Shown piece by piece: positions 35,760-44,907 of a DNA stretch of 64,000 nt. The stretch is from Paraburkholderia sp. (GTDB taxonomy: Bacteria > Pseudomonadota > Gammaproteobacteria > Burkholderiales > Burkholderiaceae): NCBI RefSeq assembly GCF_024281035.1, contig NZ_JAMXLH010000062.1, positions 1 to 64,000 on the forward strand. Reading direction: 5' to 3'. Position 1 is the stretch's first letter. The number at the start of each line of letters is the position of its first letter. The notes beneath the pieces are model-generated. The model made no database searches and was not told the DNA's origin. It was given only the letters and a program-made list of their open reading frames with translations. The translations under genes and the position numbers were made by a program.

Positions 35760-36689
35760 TCAAACACCGAAAGGTTCGACTTCGACGTGACGGCCGAGCA
35801 GGAACGCATCGGCCACGAGACGCAGCGGGCGCACGTCGACATCTTCCGCGCCGTGCGCGATCAGCCAGTGAAAGCGCTCGTAAAGCGCCGGATATTCGCG
35901 CTCGGGTGCAAGCGCAACGGGCTCGCCCGCAATGACGAGGCGCTTGCCGCCTTCGCTCAGCGCCAATAGCCCATCCGTCGTTTCGACGTCGATCTCCCAT
36001 TGCTCGACCGGGCCGTGCCGCCAGTCGAATTCGGCGCGCACGGGCACGCCATCGGTATCGATGCAGTCCAGTTCGGCTGCGATCGGCGTCGAACAATCGG
36101 CGGGAACGTGCAGGGTCGCGCCGCGCAGCAGCACCTCGCGCGGCAACATGCGCGTCACGATAGAAAGCGCGTTGATGCCCGGATCGAACACGCCGAGGCC
36201 GCCCGGCTCCCAGATCCATTGCTGCCCCGGATGCCAGCGCCGCACATCCTCTTTCCAGCGCACGTGCACCGCGCGGATCGTGCGCGTCGCGAGCCAGGCG
36301 CGTGCGGGTTCAACTGCGCTTGCGTAGCGCGAATGCCACGTCGCGAAGAGCGTGCGGCCGTGCGCGCGGGCAAGATCGCGCAGCGCTTCCACTTCGCTCA
36401 CACTCGCGCCCGGCGGTTTCTCCAGCATGACGTGCTTGCCGTCTCGAAGCGCGGCCAGCGCCTGCGCGTAGCGCACCTGCGGCGGCGCGCAGAGCGAGAC
36501 CGCATCGAGACCGGGTTCGGCGGCCAGCAATGCGCCGATATCGGTGTAATTGCGCACGCTCTCGACCTGCGCATTGCGGCTCGCAGCGGCGACGAGCGTG
36601 AAGCCCGGATTCGCCGCGATGGCGGGCAGATGCTGGTCGCGCGCAATCTTGCCGACGCCGACGACAGCCAACGCATACGACGCATTCAT
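35760..36689 (-). CDS. L-arabinose / D-galactose 1-dehydrogenase (Gfo/Idh/MocA family)
   Basis: A 309-aa NAD(P)-dependent oxidoreductase. The Rossmann motif is VVGVGKIARDQHLPAI near the start, EKPPGASVSEVEAL near 91 contains the catalytic lysine, and WEPGGLGVFDPGINAL near 160 fits galactose/arabinose dehydrogenases. It would oxidise the aldose at C1 to the lactone. GAGGAAA precedes the ATG at 36689. It is followed on the same strand (upstream) by the keto-deoxy-arabonate dehydratase gene, 38 bases away, so the two are probably co-transcribed. D-galactose or L-arabinose cannot be separated from sequence alone. Confidence 0.82.
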   Translation of the reverse strand: MNASYALAVVGVGKIARDQHLPAIAANPGFTLVAAASRNAQVESVRNYTDIGALLAAEPGLDAVSLCAPPQVRYAQALAALRDGKHVMLEKPPGASVSEVEALRDLARAHGRTLFATWHSRYASAVEPARAWLATRTIRAVHVRWKEDVRRWHPGQQWIWEPGGLGVFDPGINALSIVTRMLPREVLLRGATLHVPADCSTPIAAELDCIDTDGVPVRAEFDWRHGPVEQWEIDVETTDGLLALSEGGKRLVIAGEPVALAPEREYPALYERFHWLIAHGAEDVDVRPLRLVADAFLLGRHVEVEPFGV

Positions 36690-36727
36690 GGTGATTTCCT
36701 CGATGGGTGCATGAAGTTGCGAAGACA

Positions 36728-37657
36728 TCAATGCGCCCAGCGCAGCACGAGCGGATCGAGCCGGCGTGCAATGGCGATCAGTTCGGCGCGCGTCTCGGGA
36801 TGCATGGGCGGCAACGGATGGCGCGGCAGCTCGCACGCGATCACGCCGCCCTCTTGCATCAGCGATTTCGCGGCGAGCAATCCCGCCTGGCGGTTCTCGT
36901 GATTGATGAGCGGCAGCCAGCGCTGATAGAGCGCGAAGGCGTCGTCGAAGCGGCCCTCGCGGTGCGCGACGATGATCGGGCGAATGCCGTCCGGAAAGCC
37001 GCCGCCCGTCATCGATCCGGTCGCGCCCGCGTTGAGGTCCGCCAGCAGCGTGATCGCCTCTTCACCGTCCCACGGACCCACCACGGCCTCGCCGCCGATG
37101 CGAATCAGTTCGCGCAATTTGTTCGCCGCGCCGGGCGTTTCGATCTTGAAGTACCCCACATGCTCGATTTCTTTCGCCATGCGCGCGAGAAACGCAGCTG
37201 AAAGCGCCGTGCCCGCGGCAGGCGCGTCCTGAATCATGATCGGGATATCGATAGCATCGGAAACACGCGCGTAGAACTCGTAGATCTGCGTTTCCGGTAC
37301 GCGGAACGTCGCGCCGTGATACGGCGGCATCAGCATCACCATCGACGCGCCCAGTTCCTGCGCACGCCGGCTGCGCGCCGCGCAGACTTGCGAGCCGTAG
37401 TGCGTCGTGGTCACGATTACAGGCACGCGCCCCGCGACATGTTCGAGCACGGTGCGTGTGATCACGTCGCGTTCGTCGTCGGACAGCGCGAATTGCTCGG
37501 AGAAATTCGCCAATACGCATAACCCATCCGAGCCCGCGTCGATCATGAAATCGACCGCGCGTTTCTGGCTTTCGAGATCCAGTTCACCGGTTTCGGTGAA
37601 CGTGGTCGGCACGACGGGAAAGATGCCCTCATGGCGGGGCATGCGGCTCGCAGTCAT
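36728..37657 (-). CDS. araD: 2-keto-3-deoxy-L-arabonate dehydratase (DHDPS family)
   Basis: A 309-aa TIM-barrel protein of the dihydrodipicolinate synthase family. The Schiff-base lysine lies in YFKIETPGAA (about residue 170). ANFSEQFALSDDER near 48 and TTTHYGSQV near 84 match L-KDA dehydratase rather than DapA. It converts 2-keto-3-deoxy-L-arabonate to alpha-ketoglutaric semialdehyde. The symbol follows the Azospirillum naming. It opens the operon that includes the dehydrogenase. The genes for the lactonase and the semialdehyde dehydrogenase are not in the window. Confidence 0.82.
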   Translation of the reverse strand: MTASRMPRHEGIFPVVPTTFTETGELDLESQKRAVDFMIDAGSDGLCVLANFSEQFALSDDERDVITRTVLEHVAGRVPVIVTTTHYGSQVCAARSRRAQELGASMVMLMPPYHGATFRVPETQIYEFYARVSDAIDIPIMIQDAPAAGTALSAAFLARMAKEIEHVGYFKIETPGAANKLRELIRIGGEAVVGPWDGEEAITLLADLNAGATGSMTGGGFPDGIRPIIVAHREGRFDDAFALYQRWLPLINHENRQAGLLAAKSLMQEGGVIACELPRHPLPPMHPETRAELIAIARRLDPLVLRWAH

Positions 37658-38243
37658 CGTCCTGTCTCCATCGATTTTTTTGGCGCGCTGGCGCGACGGG
37701 CTATCTTCTCAAATCGCACCGCGCGTGCCAAGGCATTCTCGTAATTGACGCGAAGTGCGCCGATTTTCCGCATTAACACCGGCCGTTTATCACGTTACGC
37801 GTGGCCCGCCACGCATTTCAATTCCATCAGGATTACGTCGTATCTTCGCCTTCCGATCCAATCGGCGACAACGCTGCAAATACGCCATTCAGGCTTGATA
37901 TTCCCAGCCAATCCGCGCGCGAAACGAAATATCGCGCCATGATGGACGACCTATAATAAGCATCAACCATTCCGCTTTTACTGCGGGTATCAGTGCGCGT
38001 CGCGGCAGCGCTGTGATTGTGCAGCGCACGCGGGCTCATCCCGGTGCGCGGCCCGAATCAAACTTCAGACAATCGCGTGCCGCATCCGGCACGCGTTTTG
38101 CGCACCGAGCAACAGTGAAGTAAATGCCGTGTCGTCCACGGCATGTGGTCGAGTAAACCGGCGACGGGCCGCCCGTCATGCCGCCGCCGATTGCTCGGCA
38201 GTTGGCAGTTGGCAATTGGAAACAATGACCATGGAGGCAAATC
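37658..38243. other. Intergenic region between araD and satP
   Basis: 586 bases without a gene I can support. It is AT-richer than average near 37740-37960. A TATAAT occurs at 37952-37957 without a good -35. A 7-bp repeat (ctcggca, gttggca, gttggca, attggaa; 38194-38221) ends just before the satP ribosome-binding site. Confidence 0.55.
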
Positions 38244-38822
38244 ATGGGTGGCAATCTTTCCAATCCGGCGCCCCTCGGACTCGCCGGGTTTGCATTCACA
38301 ACCTGGATGCTCAGCATGGTCAACGCCGGCTGGTTCAATGCCGACGCGATGGGGCTCGTGCTGGCGCTCGCGTTCGCGTTCGGCGGTACGGCGCAAATGA
38401 TTGCGGGCATACTCGAATTTCCGCGCGGCAATACGCTCGGGACGGTGGCATTCCTCAGTTATGGCGCGTTCTGGTGGTCTTTCGCGCTGTTCGTCGCATT
38501 CCTCGGCACGAAGGTGCCGGCAGCGTTCGTCGGCTGGTATCTACTGGTATGGGGCGTGTTCACGTTCTACATGTGGATCGGCTCGATGCACACCAGCACG
38601 TCCGTGCAACTTGTGTTCCTCGCACTCTGGATCACCTATCTGCTCCTCGCCATCGGCGTGTGGACCGGGTCCGCGCTCGCGACGCATCTCGGCGGCTATA
38701 CGGGCCTGATTACCGCTTTGCTGGCGTTCTACGCGTCCGCGGCAATGGTGATCAATGAGAGCTTCGGGCGCACGGTGCTGCCCACGCACCCCTACGCAGA
38801 ACCACACCCACAAGCCGCGTAA
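38244..38822 (+). CDS. satP: Acetate uptake transporter, SatP/GPR1/FUN34/YaaH family
   Basis: A 192-aa inner-membrane protein with six helices. The family signature NPAPLGLAGF is at residues 7-16, and the second conserved block is GTAQMIAGILEFPRGNTLG near 48. These proteins move acetate and succinate with protons. GGAGG precedes ATG. acs follows 90 bp downstream, so the pair forms an acetate uptake and activation unit. Confidence 0.93.
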   Translation: MGGNLSNPAPLGLAGFAFTTWMLSMVNAGWFNADAMGLVLALAFAFGGTAQMIAGILEFPRGNTLGTVAFLSYGAFWWSFALFVAFLGTKVPAAFVGWYLLVWGVFTFYMWIGSMHTSTSVQLVFLALWITYLLLAIGVWTGSALATHLGGYTGLITALLAFYASAAMVINESFGRTVLPTHPYAEPHPQAA

Positions 38823-38912
38823 CGGGCCAGTACCTGGACGGCGGCGTGCCGGCCTGGCTGAATGGGCACACCGCCGCCCGCGTGACAGCGCGACGTCCTC
38901 AAGGAGGAAACC

Positions 38913-40853
38913 ATGTCTGAGCATCAGACCTTTCCTGTGCCCGCAGACCGGGCCAGGCGTGCCTGGGCCGATGCGGCCCGCTATGAAGAGATGTACCGCC
39001 GTTCGACGGAAGATCCGGAAGGATTCTGGGGCGAGCACGGCAAACGTCTCGACTGGATCCGCCCATACACGCATGTGAAAGACGTTTCCTTCGCGAGCCA
39101 GGACCTGCGCATCCGGTGGTTTTACGACGGCACGCTCAACGCCAGCAGCAATTGCCTCGACCGCCATCTCCAGACGCGCGGCGATCAGCCCGCAATTATC
39201 TGGGAAAGCGATGATCCGTCTTTCAGCCGCACCCTCAGCTATCGCGAGCTGCATACGGAAGTCTGCAAGTTCTCCAATGTGCTGAAATCGCTCGGCGTCA
39301 AACGCGGCGACCGCGTCACCATCTACATGCCGATGATTCCCGAGATCGCCGTCGCGATGCTCGCGTGCGCGCGCATCGGCGCAATCCACTCGGTCGTGTT
39401 CGGTGGGTTCTCTCCCGAGGCGCTCGCGAATCGCATTCACGACTGTGCTTCCAGCATTCTCATCACCGCTGACGAGGGCGTCCGAGGCGGCCGCACGATA
39501 GCGATGAAAGAAAGCGCCAACGCGGCGATGGAAAAATGCCCCGCAGTCGGCACATGCGTGGTGGTCAAGCGTACGGGAGGCAAGGTCAACTGGCGCGAAG
39601 GCCGCGATCATTGGTATGAGGAACTGATGAGCAAGAGTTCCGCCGACTGCCCGCCCGAAGAAATGAATGCGGAGGATCCGCTCTATATCCTCTACACGTC
39701 CGGATCGACCGGCAAACCCAAAGGAGTCGTGCACACCACAGGCGGCTATCTCACGTACATCACCCTTACGCATCAGTATGTTTTCGACTATCACGACGGT
39801 GAGGTTTACTGGTGCACGGCGGACGTTGGCTGGGTGACGGGGCACAGCTATATCGTCTATGGCCCGCTCGCCAATGGCGCCACCACGGTCATGTTCGAAG
39901 GCGTGCCGAATTACCCGGACAGCTCGCGTTTCTGGCAGGTCTGCGATAAGCATCGCGTGCAGATCATCTACACCGCGCCTACGGCAATTCGCGCCCTGAT
40001 GCGCGACGGCGACGGCCCGGTCAAGAAGACGTCGCGCAAATCGCTGCGTCTGCTCGGCACCGTTGGCGAACCGATCAATCCGGCGGCATGGCTTTGGTAT
40101 TACGAAATCGTCGGTGAAAAACGGTGTCCCGTGATCGACACCTGGTGGCAAACGGAAACCGGCGGCATTCTTATCACGCCGCTGCCGGGCGCCACGACGC
40201 TCAAACCCGGTGCGGCCACGCGGCCGTTCTTCGGCGTGCAGCCCGCGATTGTCGGCGAAAAGGGAGAAGTCATCGAGGGCGAAGGGACAGGCAGTCTGTG
40301 CATGCTCGATTCGTGGCCCGGACAGATGCGCTACGTGTACGGCGACCCTGATCGCATGCGGCTGCAGTACTTCAGCCAGTTCGAAGGCAAATACTACACA
40401 GGGGACGGTTGCTATCGCGATGCGGACGGCGACTACTGGATCACCGGTCGGATCGATGACGTCGTGAACGTCTCGGGGCACCGGCTCGGCACCGCCGAAG
40501 TCGAAAGCGCGCTGGTCACGCACCCCGACGTCGCCGAAGCAGCCGTGGTCGGCTATCCGCATTCGCTCAAGGGCCAGGGCATCTACGCCTACGTGACCCT
40601 CAAGGTCGGCGTCGAGCCGACCGAGGCATTGCGGAATGCGTTGGTGGCGCTCGTCCGCCGGGAAATCGGCCCAATCGCCAGCCCCGACTTCATTCAATGG
40701 GCGCCGGTTCTGCCGAAGACGCGCTCAGGCAAGATCATGCGCCGCATCCTGCGCAAGATCGCCGACGGCGATTACGGCGAGCTGGGCGATGTCTCGACGC
40801 TGGCCGATCCGCGCGTCGTCAACGATTTGATCGATCATCGGATCGCGCATTGA
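38913..40853 (+). CDS. acs: Acetyl-CoA synthetase
   Basis: A 646-aa AMP-forming ligase of normal length. It makes acetyl-CoA from acetate, ATP and CoA through acetyl-AMP. The P-loop-like YTSGSTGKPKGVVHTTGG is at about 260, DTWWQTETGG near 410, and the catalytic, acetylation-controlled lysine lies in RSGKIMRR near 607. AGGAGGAAA precedes ATG. It follows satP. A long hairpin closes the unit. Confidence 0.96.
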   Translation: MSEHQTFPVPADRARRAWADAARYEEMYRRSTEDPEGFWGEHGKRLDWIRPYTHVKDVSFASQDLRIRWFYDGTLNASSNCLDRHLQTRGDQPAIIWESDDPSFSRTLSYRELHTEVCKFSNVLKSLGVKRGDRVTIYMPMIPEIAVAMLACARIGAIHSVVFGGFSPEALANRIHDCASSILITADEGVRGGRTIAMKESANAAMEKCPAVGTCVVVKRTGGKVNWREGRDHWYEELMSKSSADCPPEEMNAEDPLYILYTSGSTGKPKGVVHTTGGYLTYITLTHQYVFDYHDGEVYWCTADVGWVTGHSYIVYGPLANGATTVMFEGVPNYPDSSRFWQVCDKHRVQIIYTAPTAIRALMRDGDGPVKKTSRKSLRLLGTVGEPINPAAWLWYYEIVGEKRCPVIDTWWQTETGGILITPLPGATTLKPGAATRPFFGVQPAIVGEKGEVIEGEGTGSLCMLDSWPGQMRYVYGDPDRMRLQYFSQFEGKYYTGDGCYRDADGDYWITGRIDDVVNVSGHRLGTAEVESALVTHPDVAEAAVVGYPHSLKGQGIYAYVTLKVGVEPTEALRNALVALVRREIGPIASPDFIQWAPVLPKTRSGKIMRRILRKIADGDYGELGDVSTLADPRVVNDLIDHRIAH

Positions 40854-40893
40854 AACAGTGAAAAGCGGCTGGACCGCAGAAGATGGGGTAGTT

Positions 40894-40943
40894 GCAGCCG
40901 CGAGCACCCGCGCGAACACCCGCGCGCGGGTGCTCGCGGCTGC
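40894..40943. terminator. 21-bp perfect hairpin between convergent acs and Gfo/Idh gene
   Basis: Arms 40894-40914 and 40923-40943 pair perfectly over 21 bp with an 8-base loop. The right arm ends one base before the stop codon of the minus-strand gene. It lacks a strong T-tract on either side, so it may block read-through in both directions or act in RNA decay. Confidence 0.7.
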
Positions 40944-40944
40944 C

Positions 40945-41958
40945 TTAACTTTCCGGAATGCTCACCCAGCCGCCCGATTGCGCCGACTGGAAAACGGCAT
41001 CGATCACCCGCATATTCGCGCACGCGTCGTCCAGCGGAATGGCCTGTGAAGCGCCGCTCAATATCGCCTGTGCAAACACCGCGGCGGCCACGCCATATTG
41101 ATCGCATACCGGCAGTTCCACCCGCCGATCGTTGATCGCTCCCGCGCTTGTGCGTTCACTCACGAGAAGGCGCGTCGGCTGGTCGTTGGGCGCATTGAAC
41201 GGAATTTCAACTTCGATCCGCCCTGCCGTGCCGTGAAACTGCATGCGCTGGTAGGGGTAAATCTGGGTCGAATAAAAGAAACTCGCCTGTACGCCGTCGA
41301 AGTCCATCATCACGGAACCCAGCCGGTCCACCTCGAACGACGGGTCGCGCTCCATCAAGGCGACTACCCGCCGTGGCTCACGCCCAATGACGAAACGCGA
41401 AGTCGTAATCGGATAACAGCCGATATCCAGCAGCCCGCCGCCGCCCAGTTCGCTCTGGTTGCGGATATCGTGCGGGTTGGTGTTGGAATAGGTGAAGCCG
41501 CCGGTTATCGCCCGTAGTTCGCCAATGGCGCCTTCGTCGATCAACGCGCGCACCTTGAGCCATTGCGGATGCGTGCGGACCATAAACGCTTCCTGTATGT
41601 ATCGTCCGCTCCTGTCGCGGGCGGCGACCAGTTGCGCGGCCTGATCGGCATTTAGCCCAATCGGTTTTTCACACAGTACGTGCTTGCCGGCGTCGACGGA
41701 TTTGATCGCCCATTCCACGTGAATGTGGTTGGGCAACGGGATATACACCGCATCGATTTCCGGATCGGCCAACAGTGCTTCGTAGCTGTCGTACGCCACC
41801 GGCAACCCGTATTTCGCGGCGGCTTCTCGAGCCCTCTTCGGATCTCGCGATGCAATGCCCTTGACCCGGCATTTTGGCGCGCTGTTCATGGGCACCACAA
41901 CCTTGTCGTTGATCTTTCCCGTGCCCAGGATACCCCAGACAATCACATCCTTTGGCAT
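40945..41958 (-). CDS. Gfo/Idh/MocA-family oxidoreductase
   Basis: A 337-aa NAD(P)-dependent oxidoreductase. The N-terminal Rossmann motif is GILGTGKINDKVV. CEKPIG near residue 95 contains the catalytic lysine. GGGGLLDIGCYPI near 170 carries the downstream conserved motif, with D and H/Y region for substrate. This fits sugar, inositol or dimeric dihydrodiol dehydrogenases; the substrate is unknown. AGGGAAG precedes the ATG. It is a single gene unrelated to the arabinose locus by position. Its 3' end abuts the large hairpin. Confidence 0.87.
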   Translation of the reverse strand: MPKDVIVWGILGTGKINDKVVVPMNSAPKCRVKGIASRDPKRAREAAAKYGLPVAYDSYEALLADPEIDAVYIPLPNHIHVEWAIKSVDAGKHVLCEKPIGLNADQAAQLVAARDRSGRYIQEAFMVRTHPQWLKVRALIDEGAIGELRAITGGFTYSNTNPHDIRNQSELGGGGLLDIGCYPITTSRFVIGREPRRVVALMERDPSFEVDRLGSVMMDFDGVQASFFYSTQIYPYQRMQFHGTAGRIEVEIPFNAPNDQPTRLLVSERTSAGAINDRRVELPVCDQYGVAAAVFAQAILSGASQAIPLDDACANMRVIDAVFQSAQSGGWVSIPES

Positions 41959-42195
41959 GTCTTCCCTCTTGAAAGCGGTATGTGTACGTTGGATGGAAAG
42001 AGCGCACCCTCGATCACCATCGGCATCACCCTACACTCGGCGCCAGTCGCGTCCCTCAAGCCGCCCTTAAGTCACGATGAGGCCATTCTTGTCAGGCCAC
42101 GGCGAACGTGCCATTCAATCTGGCGACTTCATTGAGTTCCCGGCACCATGAGCCATACTAATACGCAGACGCATAGTCGATACCGGAGGATTGCC

Positions 42196-42360
42196 ATGCC
42201 GACCTACCAATACCGCTGCGAAAAGTGTGGTGAAACGTTCGAGAGCGTCGAGCATCTTGCAGAACATCAATCGGCTCACCCGCGCTGCCCCAAATGCGGA
42301 AGCGAGAAGGTTCAACACGTGCCTACAACATTCATTCCGCAGACATCGAGAAAGAGCTGA
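42196..42360 (+). CDS. FmdB-type zinc-ribbon protein
   Basis: A 54-aa protein with two CxxC pairs (CEKCG and CPKCG) that form a zinc ribbon, starting MPTYQYRC as in the FmdB/regulatory zinc-ribbon family. The usual role is unclear: some act as regulators. GGAGGA precedes ATG 42196. It is a single-gene unit beside a gene-poor stretch. Confidence 0.88.
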   Translation: MPTYQYRCEKCGETFESVEHLAEHQSAHPRCPKCGSEKVQHVPTTFIPQTSRKS

Positions 42361-43523
42361 TCCAGCGGGTTCGGTCTTCGGGCGCCCGATGCGGTGATCG
42401 CTCGCGCGCGCCGAGCGCTCGCAGTGATTTGACGTGGCAGAACAATGGCGCGCGCAGATCCGTTTAATTCGGATCTCACCCCCGTTATCGCGTCGGACCG
42501 AATTCATGCAAGTTTGCCAACGTGCGGGCGTAGGCGCGGTCTGATATCGGCCGTTTTCCAGATCTTGAAATGAAAGCGCCATCAAACGATCCGTGCGCAC
42601 AGGGCTGAACGCTATTAGTTATTCTTATATTTCAAGTTCTACTGACAGAAACTGGCGCTCAGGTGCAATCCGGCGCGAATGGTATCGCCGCCGTTCCACG
42701 ATCCAAGTGGAACATTCCGCGCCGGATCGCGCACGCATCATACACCACGTGCATTCTGGCTAAACCCGGTTAGAGGTGGGGTGAGGATTGGCGTGGACGC
42801 GCACGGCAAAGTTCGCAGCCCCGCCTTCTCCATCACTTCTCCATCACCTCTCCATTACGTGGTGGACGGTCCAAAAAAAATCGTAACCGGCAGCAATTTG
42901 CGCAAAGCATTCACGCATATGACGGCGATTGAAATTGTTCCTGAAACCGGGTGAATTTCACGGCTCATACGCGCAACCACAATGCGGTTCCTTATTACCC
43001 GCTTTGTCAATCATCACAACGGCGTACACCTTATGGGCGCTCGTACACCGCTACACTTCAACCATGTCGATTTCGGCACGTTACGAAAAACAAGAAGTGG
43101 AATTTAAATCAGTAAGGGTTATCGAGCATGCAAACGTTTGATGGCTGGCGACAGAAAACACGCGAATAGCGGCACGTCATGCACGAAGCGCGGTGCGGCC
43201 GTGATCACCCTGCACCTCGATCGACGCAAGGTTCAATGCAGATTGATTAGCCGACCGTCACCGGCAGTGTCGCTCAATCCGATTAGCTTGTTGCAGGGAG
43301 GCATGCGCCATATGACACGGCTCAAAACAGAAAGAGAAAAACTGGTTTTTCAGGCATCTTGATTTCGCCGGACATAATGGCCGATTACTGTAGAGGCACA
43401 CATCCCTCACTGAACACGTTGAAAATTCTCATCACAAATCAAGGTGCTCATTGGCGGGTCGCTCGTATCGATAGATTGACTTGAAATATCTTTGACTGTG
43501 CACACGAAGACGGAGACAACGGT
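42361..43523. other. Gene-poor region of 1.16 kb
   Basis: No convincing gene in six frames: short open frames have poor codon bias and no ribosome-binding sites except a 19-codon frame near 43306. GC is lower than in the flanks. An 11-bp array lies at 42828-42860. Confidence 0.6.
42828..42860. repeat. 11-bp tandem repeat, three copies
   Basis: Units ctccatcactt, ctccatcacct and ctccattacgt in a gap without genes. Confidence 0.75.
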
Positions 43524-43700
43524 ATGCGAACACCTACCGGACTGATGCACCTCGGCACGCTATTCAAAATTCTTGGCTGTGTCTGGCTGTTGGTGGCAGG
43601 CTCGGCGGCATTCTTTGGGTCCGGCGGCCTGTTATTCGGCACGGCCGCGATTGCATTCTGGGCAGTCGGCTGGGCCATGCAAGGAATCGACAAGCCATAA
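43524..43700 (+). CDS. Small two-helix membrane protein (58 aa)
   Basis: A short open frame of 58 codons with a GGAG ribosome-binding site about 9 bases before its ATG. It encodes two hydrophobic segments (LGTLFKILGCVWLLVAGSA and FGTAAIAFWAVGWAMQG), a short Gly-rich turn between them and the end IDKP. Codon bias is moderate, but hydrophobic organisation and the Shine-Dalgarno support it. Function unknown; similar small proteins are often missed. Confidence 0.6.
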   Translation: MRTPTGLMHLGTLFKILGCVWLLVAGSAAFFGSGGLLFGTAAIAFWAVGWAMQGIDKP

Positions 43701-43959
43701 GCGCACGGCACGCAAGACCGGGAGCGCCTGACTACAGTGGAACTGTCGATCGTGGGCCGCGGTGAAAGTTGCGCGCCGCAACGTTGTTGACGCAACCATC
43801 CAGCAGTTTCAATCGCAGCCGAATCGCTATCTGGCGATTCGAAACCCTGCAGGCAAGCACTGCGTCGATCCGATTCAATCCCTCGTAACACATGAATCCT
43901 GGCTTCGGCCGCGCGTGTGCACGCAAACAGCGCGAGCACACGCGAGCCGGACGAATTCA

Positions 43960-44379
43960 TCAAGTCGATTCCGTTCGTGCGATCCAGCCCGTATAAGTCA
44001 GCCACACGCCGATCGCGAATGGCGCCGCGAAGATGAGGCGGATCAACAACAGCGACGTGACCGCATTGGCCGCCGCGGCATACAACCCGGGCACGGCCAG
44101 AAGTGCAATGCCCCGCGCAGCGAGGAACCAGCCAAGCAACGAGATCAAAACAGCGGAAAGGCCGCGCCAGTATGGATGAAATGCGATGATCGCCACGCCG
44201 CCAAACAGCAAAAGGCTGCCGGTGACCCAAACCAGCGCGGGGGAATTGAAAAACGACGTTGCATAGTCGCCCATTGCGGGCGTCCGGATAATGATCGCAC
44301 TCGTCTCGATGATGAGACACGGGCCGATGACGCGCGCAAAAGCCCGCGTTCGTCCTTGATGCGTTGATCGGGAAGACAT
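43960..44379 (-). CDS. Predicted four-helix membrane protein
   Basis: A 139-aa protein. After about 20 basic residues (MSSRSTHQGRTRAFARV) come four hydrophobic helices, including LVWVTGSLLLFGGVAIIAF and IFAAPFAIGVWLTYTGWIA. No family is recognised. The ATG 44379 has no strong ribosome-binding site; longer in-frame extension upstream lacks the character of coding sequence. It may be a small membrane stress or regulatory protein; it stands alone on the minus strand. Confidence 0.6.
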   Translation of the reverse strand: MSSRSTHQGRTRAFARVIGPCLIIETSAIIIRTPAMGDYATSFFNSPALVWVTGSLLLFGGVAIIAFHPYWRGLSAVLISLLGWFLAARGIALLAVPGLYAAAANAVTSLLLIRLIFAAPFAIGVWLTYTGWIARTEST

Positions 44380-44837
44380 GCCGGTTTGCACTTGCTGCCT
44401 CCGTTTCAGGGAGCCCACCCGCCGGATATTGCTTCTCGTGCCGATGCAGGATCGATACTGCCGATGCCTCAGGCGCTGTGGACACCGCGGCACGCATGGC
44501 CACCGCATTGCCGGATGCGTCGGCGCCATGATGCGGCACTTTTCATTCCAGCCGCCAGACCTGATTGCACGACCGTACGCGTGATGCGGTGGCGCGGCTT
44601 GCCTGCATGCGCATCGAAAAACCGTGATTCTCCACACTCAATTTTGTGCCGCGTCTGCCGTTAAAGCAGTCATGGAACGAGACAACGGGGAAATGAAGTG
44701 CCCCCGCGCCCTGATCCATACCCTGTCTTGTGTCACTGCAGTCCGGTTTTACACGCAAAGCCAACCTTGTGCGCCGGAATCCCTGTTTCCGGCGCGCTTT
44801 CTTTTTGCCCGGTACCTCGCCGCGCGGCCGCATCATG
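44380..44837. other. Region between a membrane protein gene and the phaB terminator
   Basis: No gene with reliable codon bias. It contains the orphan plus-strand terminator at 44771-44806. Confidence 0.5.
44771..44806 (+). terminator. Orphan Rho-independent terminator, plus strand
   Basis: A 9-bp stem (gcgccggaa pairing with ttccggcgc), 7-base loop tccctgt, then gctttcttttt. No plus-strand gene lies close upstream, which raises the possibility of a small RNA. Confidence 0.75.
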
Positions 44838-44872
44838 AAAAATGCGGGAGCAGGCTGCCGCCCGCTCCCGCA
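44838..44872 (-). terminator. Rho-independent terminator of phaB
   Basis: On the minus strand TGCGGGAGC pairs with GCTCCCGCA around a GC-rich loop and is followed by TTTTT. It lies 36 bp after the phaB stop. Confidence 0.9.
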
Positions 44873-44907
44873 CTGAGACAAAACTACGGCACGCACGCGG
44901 CGTGCAC

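Noticed and set aside
37833..38039. A 68-codon minus-strand frame between araD and satP
   Set aside because: No ribosome-binding site, no hydrophobic or domain pattern, and the sequence is AT-rich promoter-like DNA.
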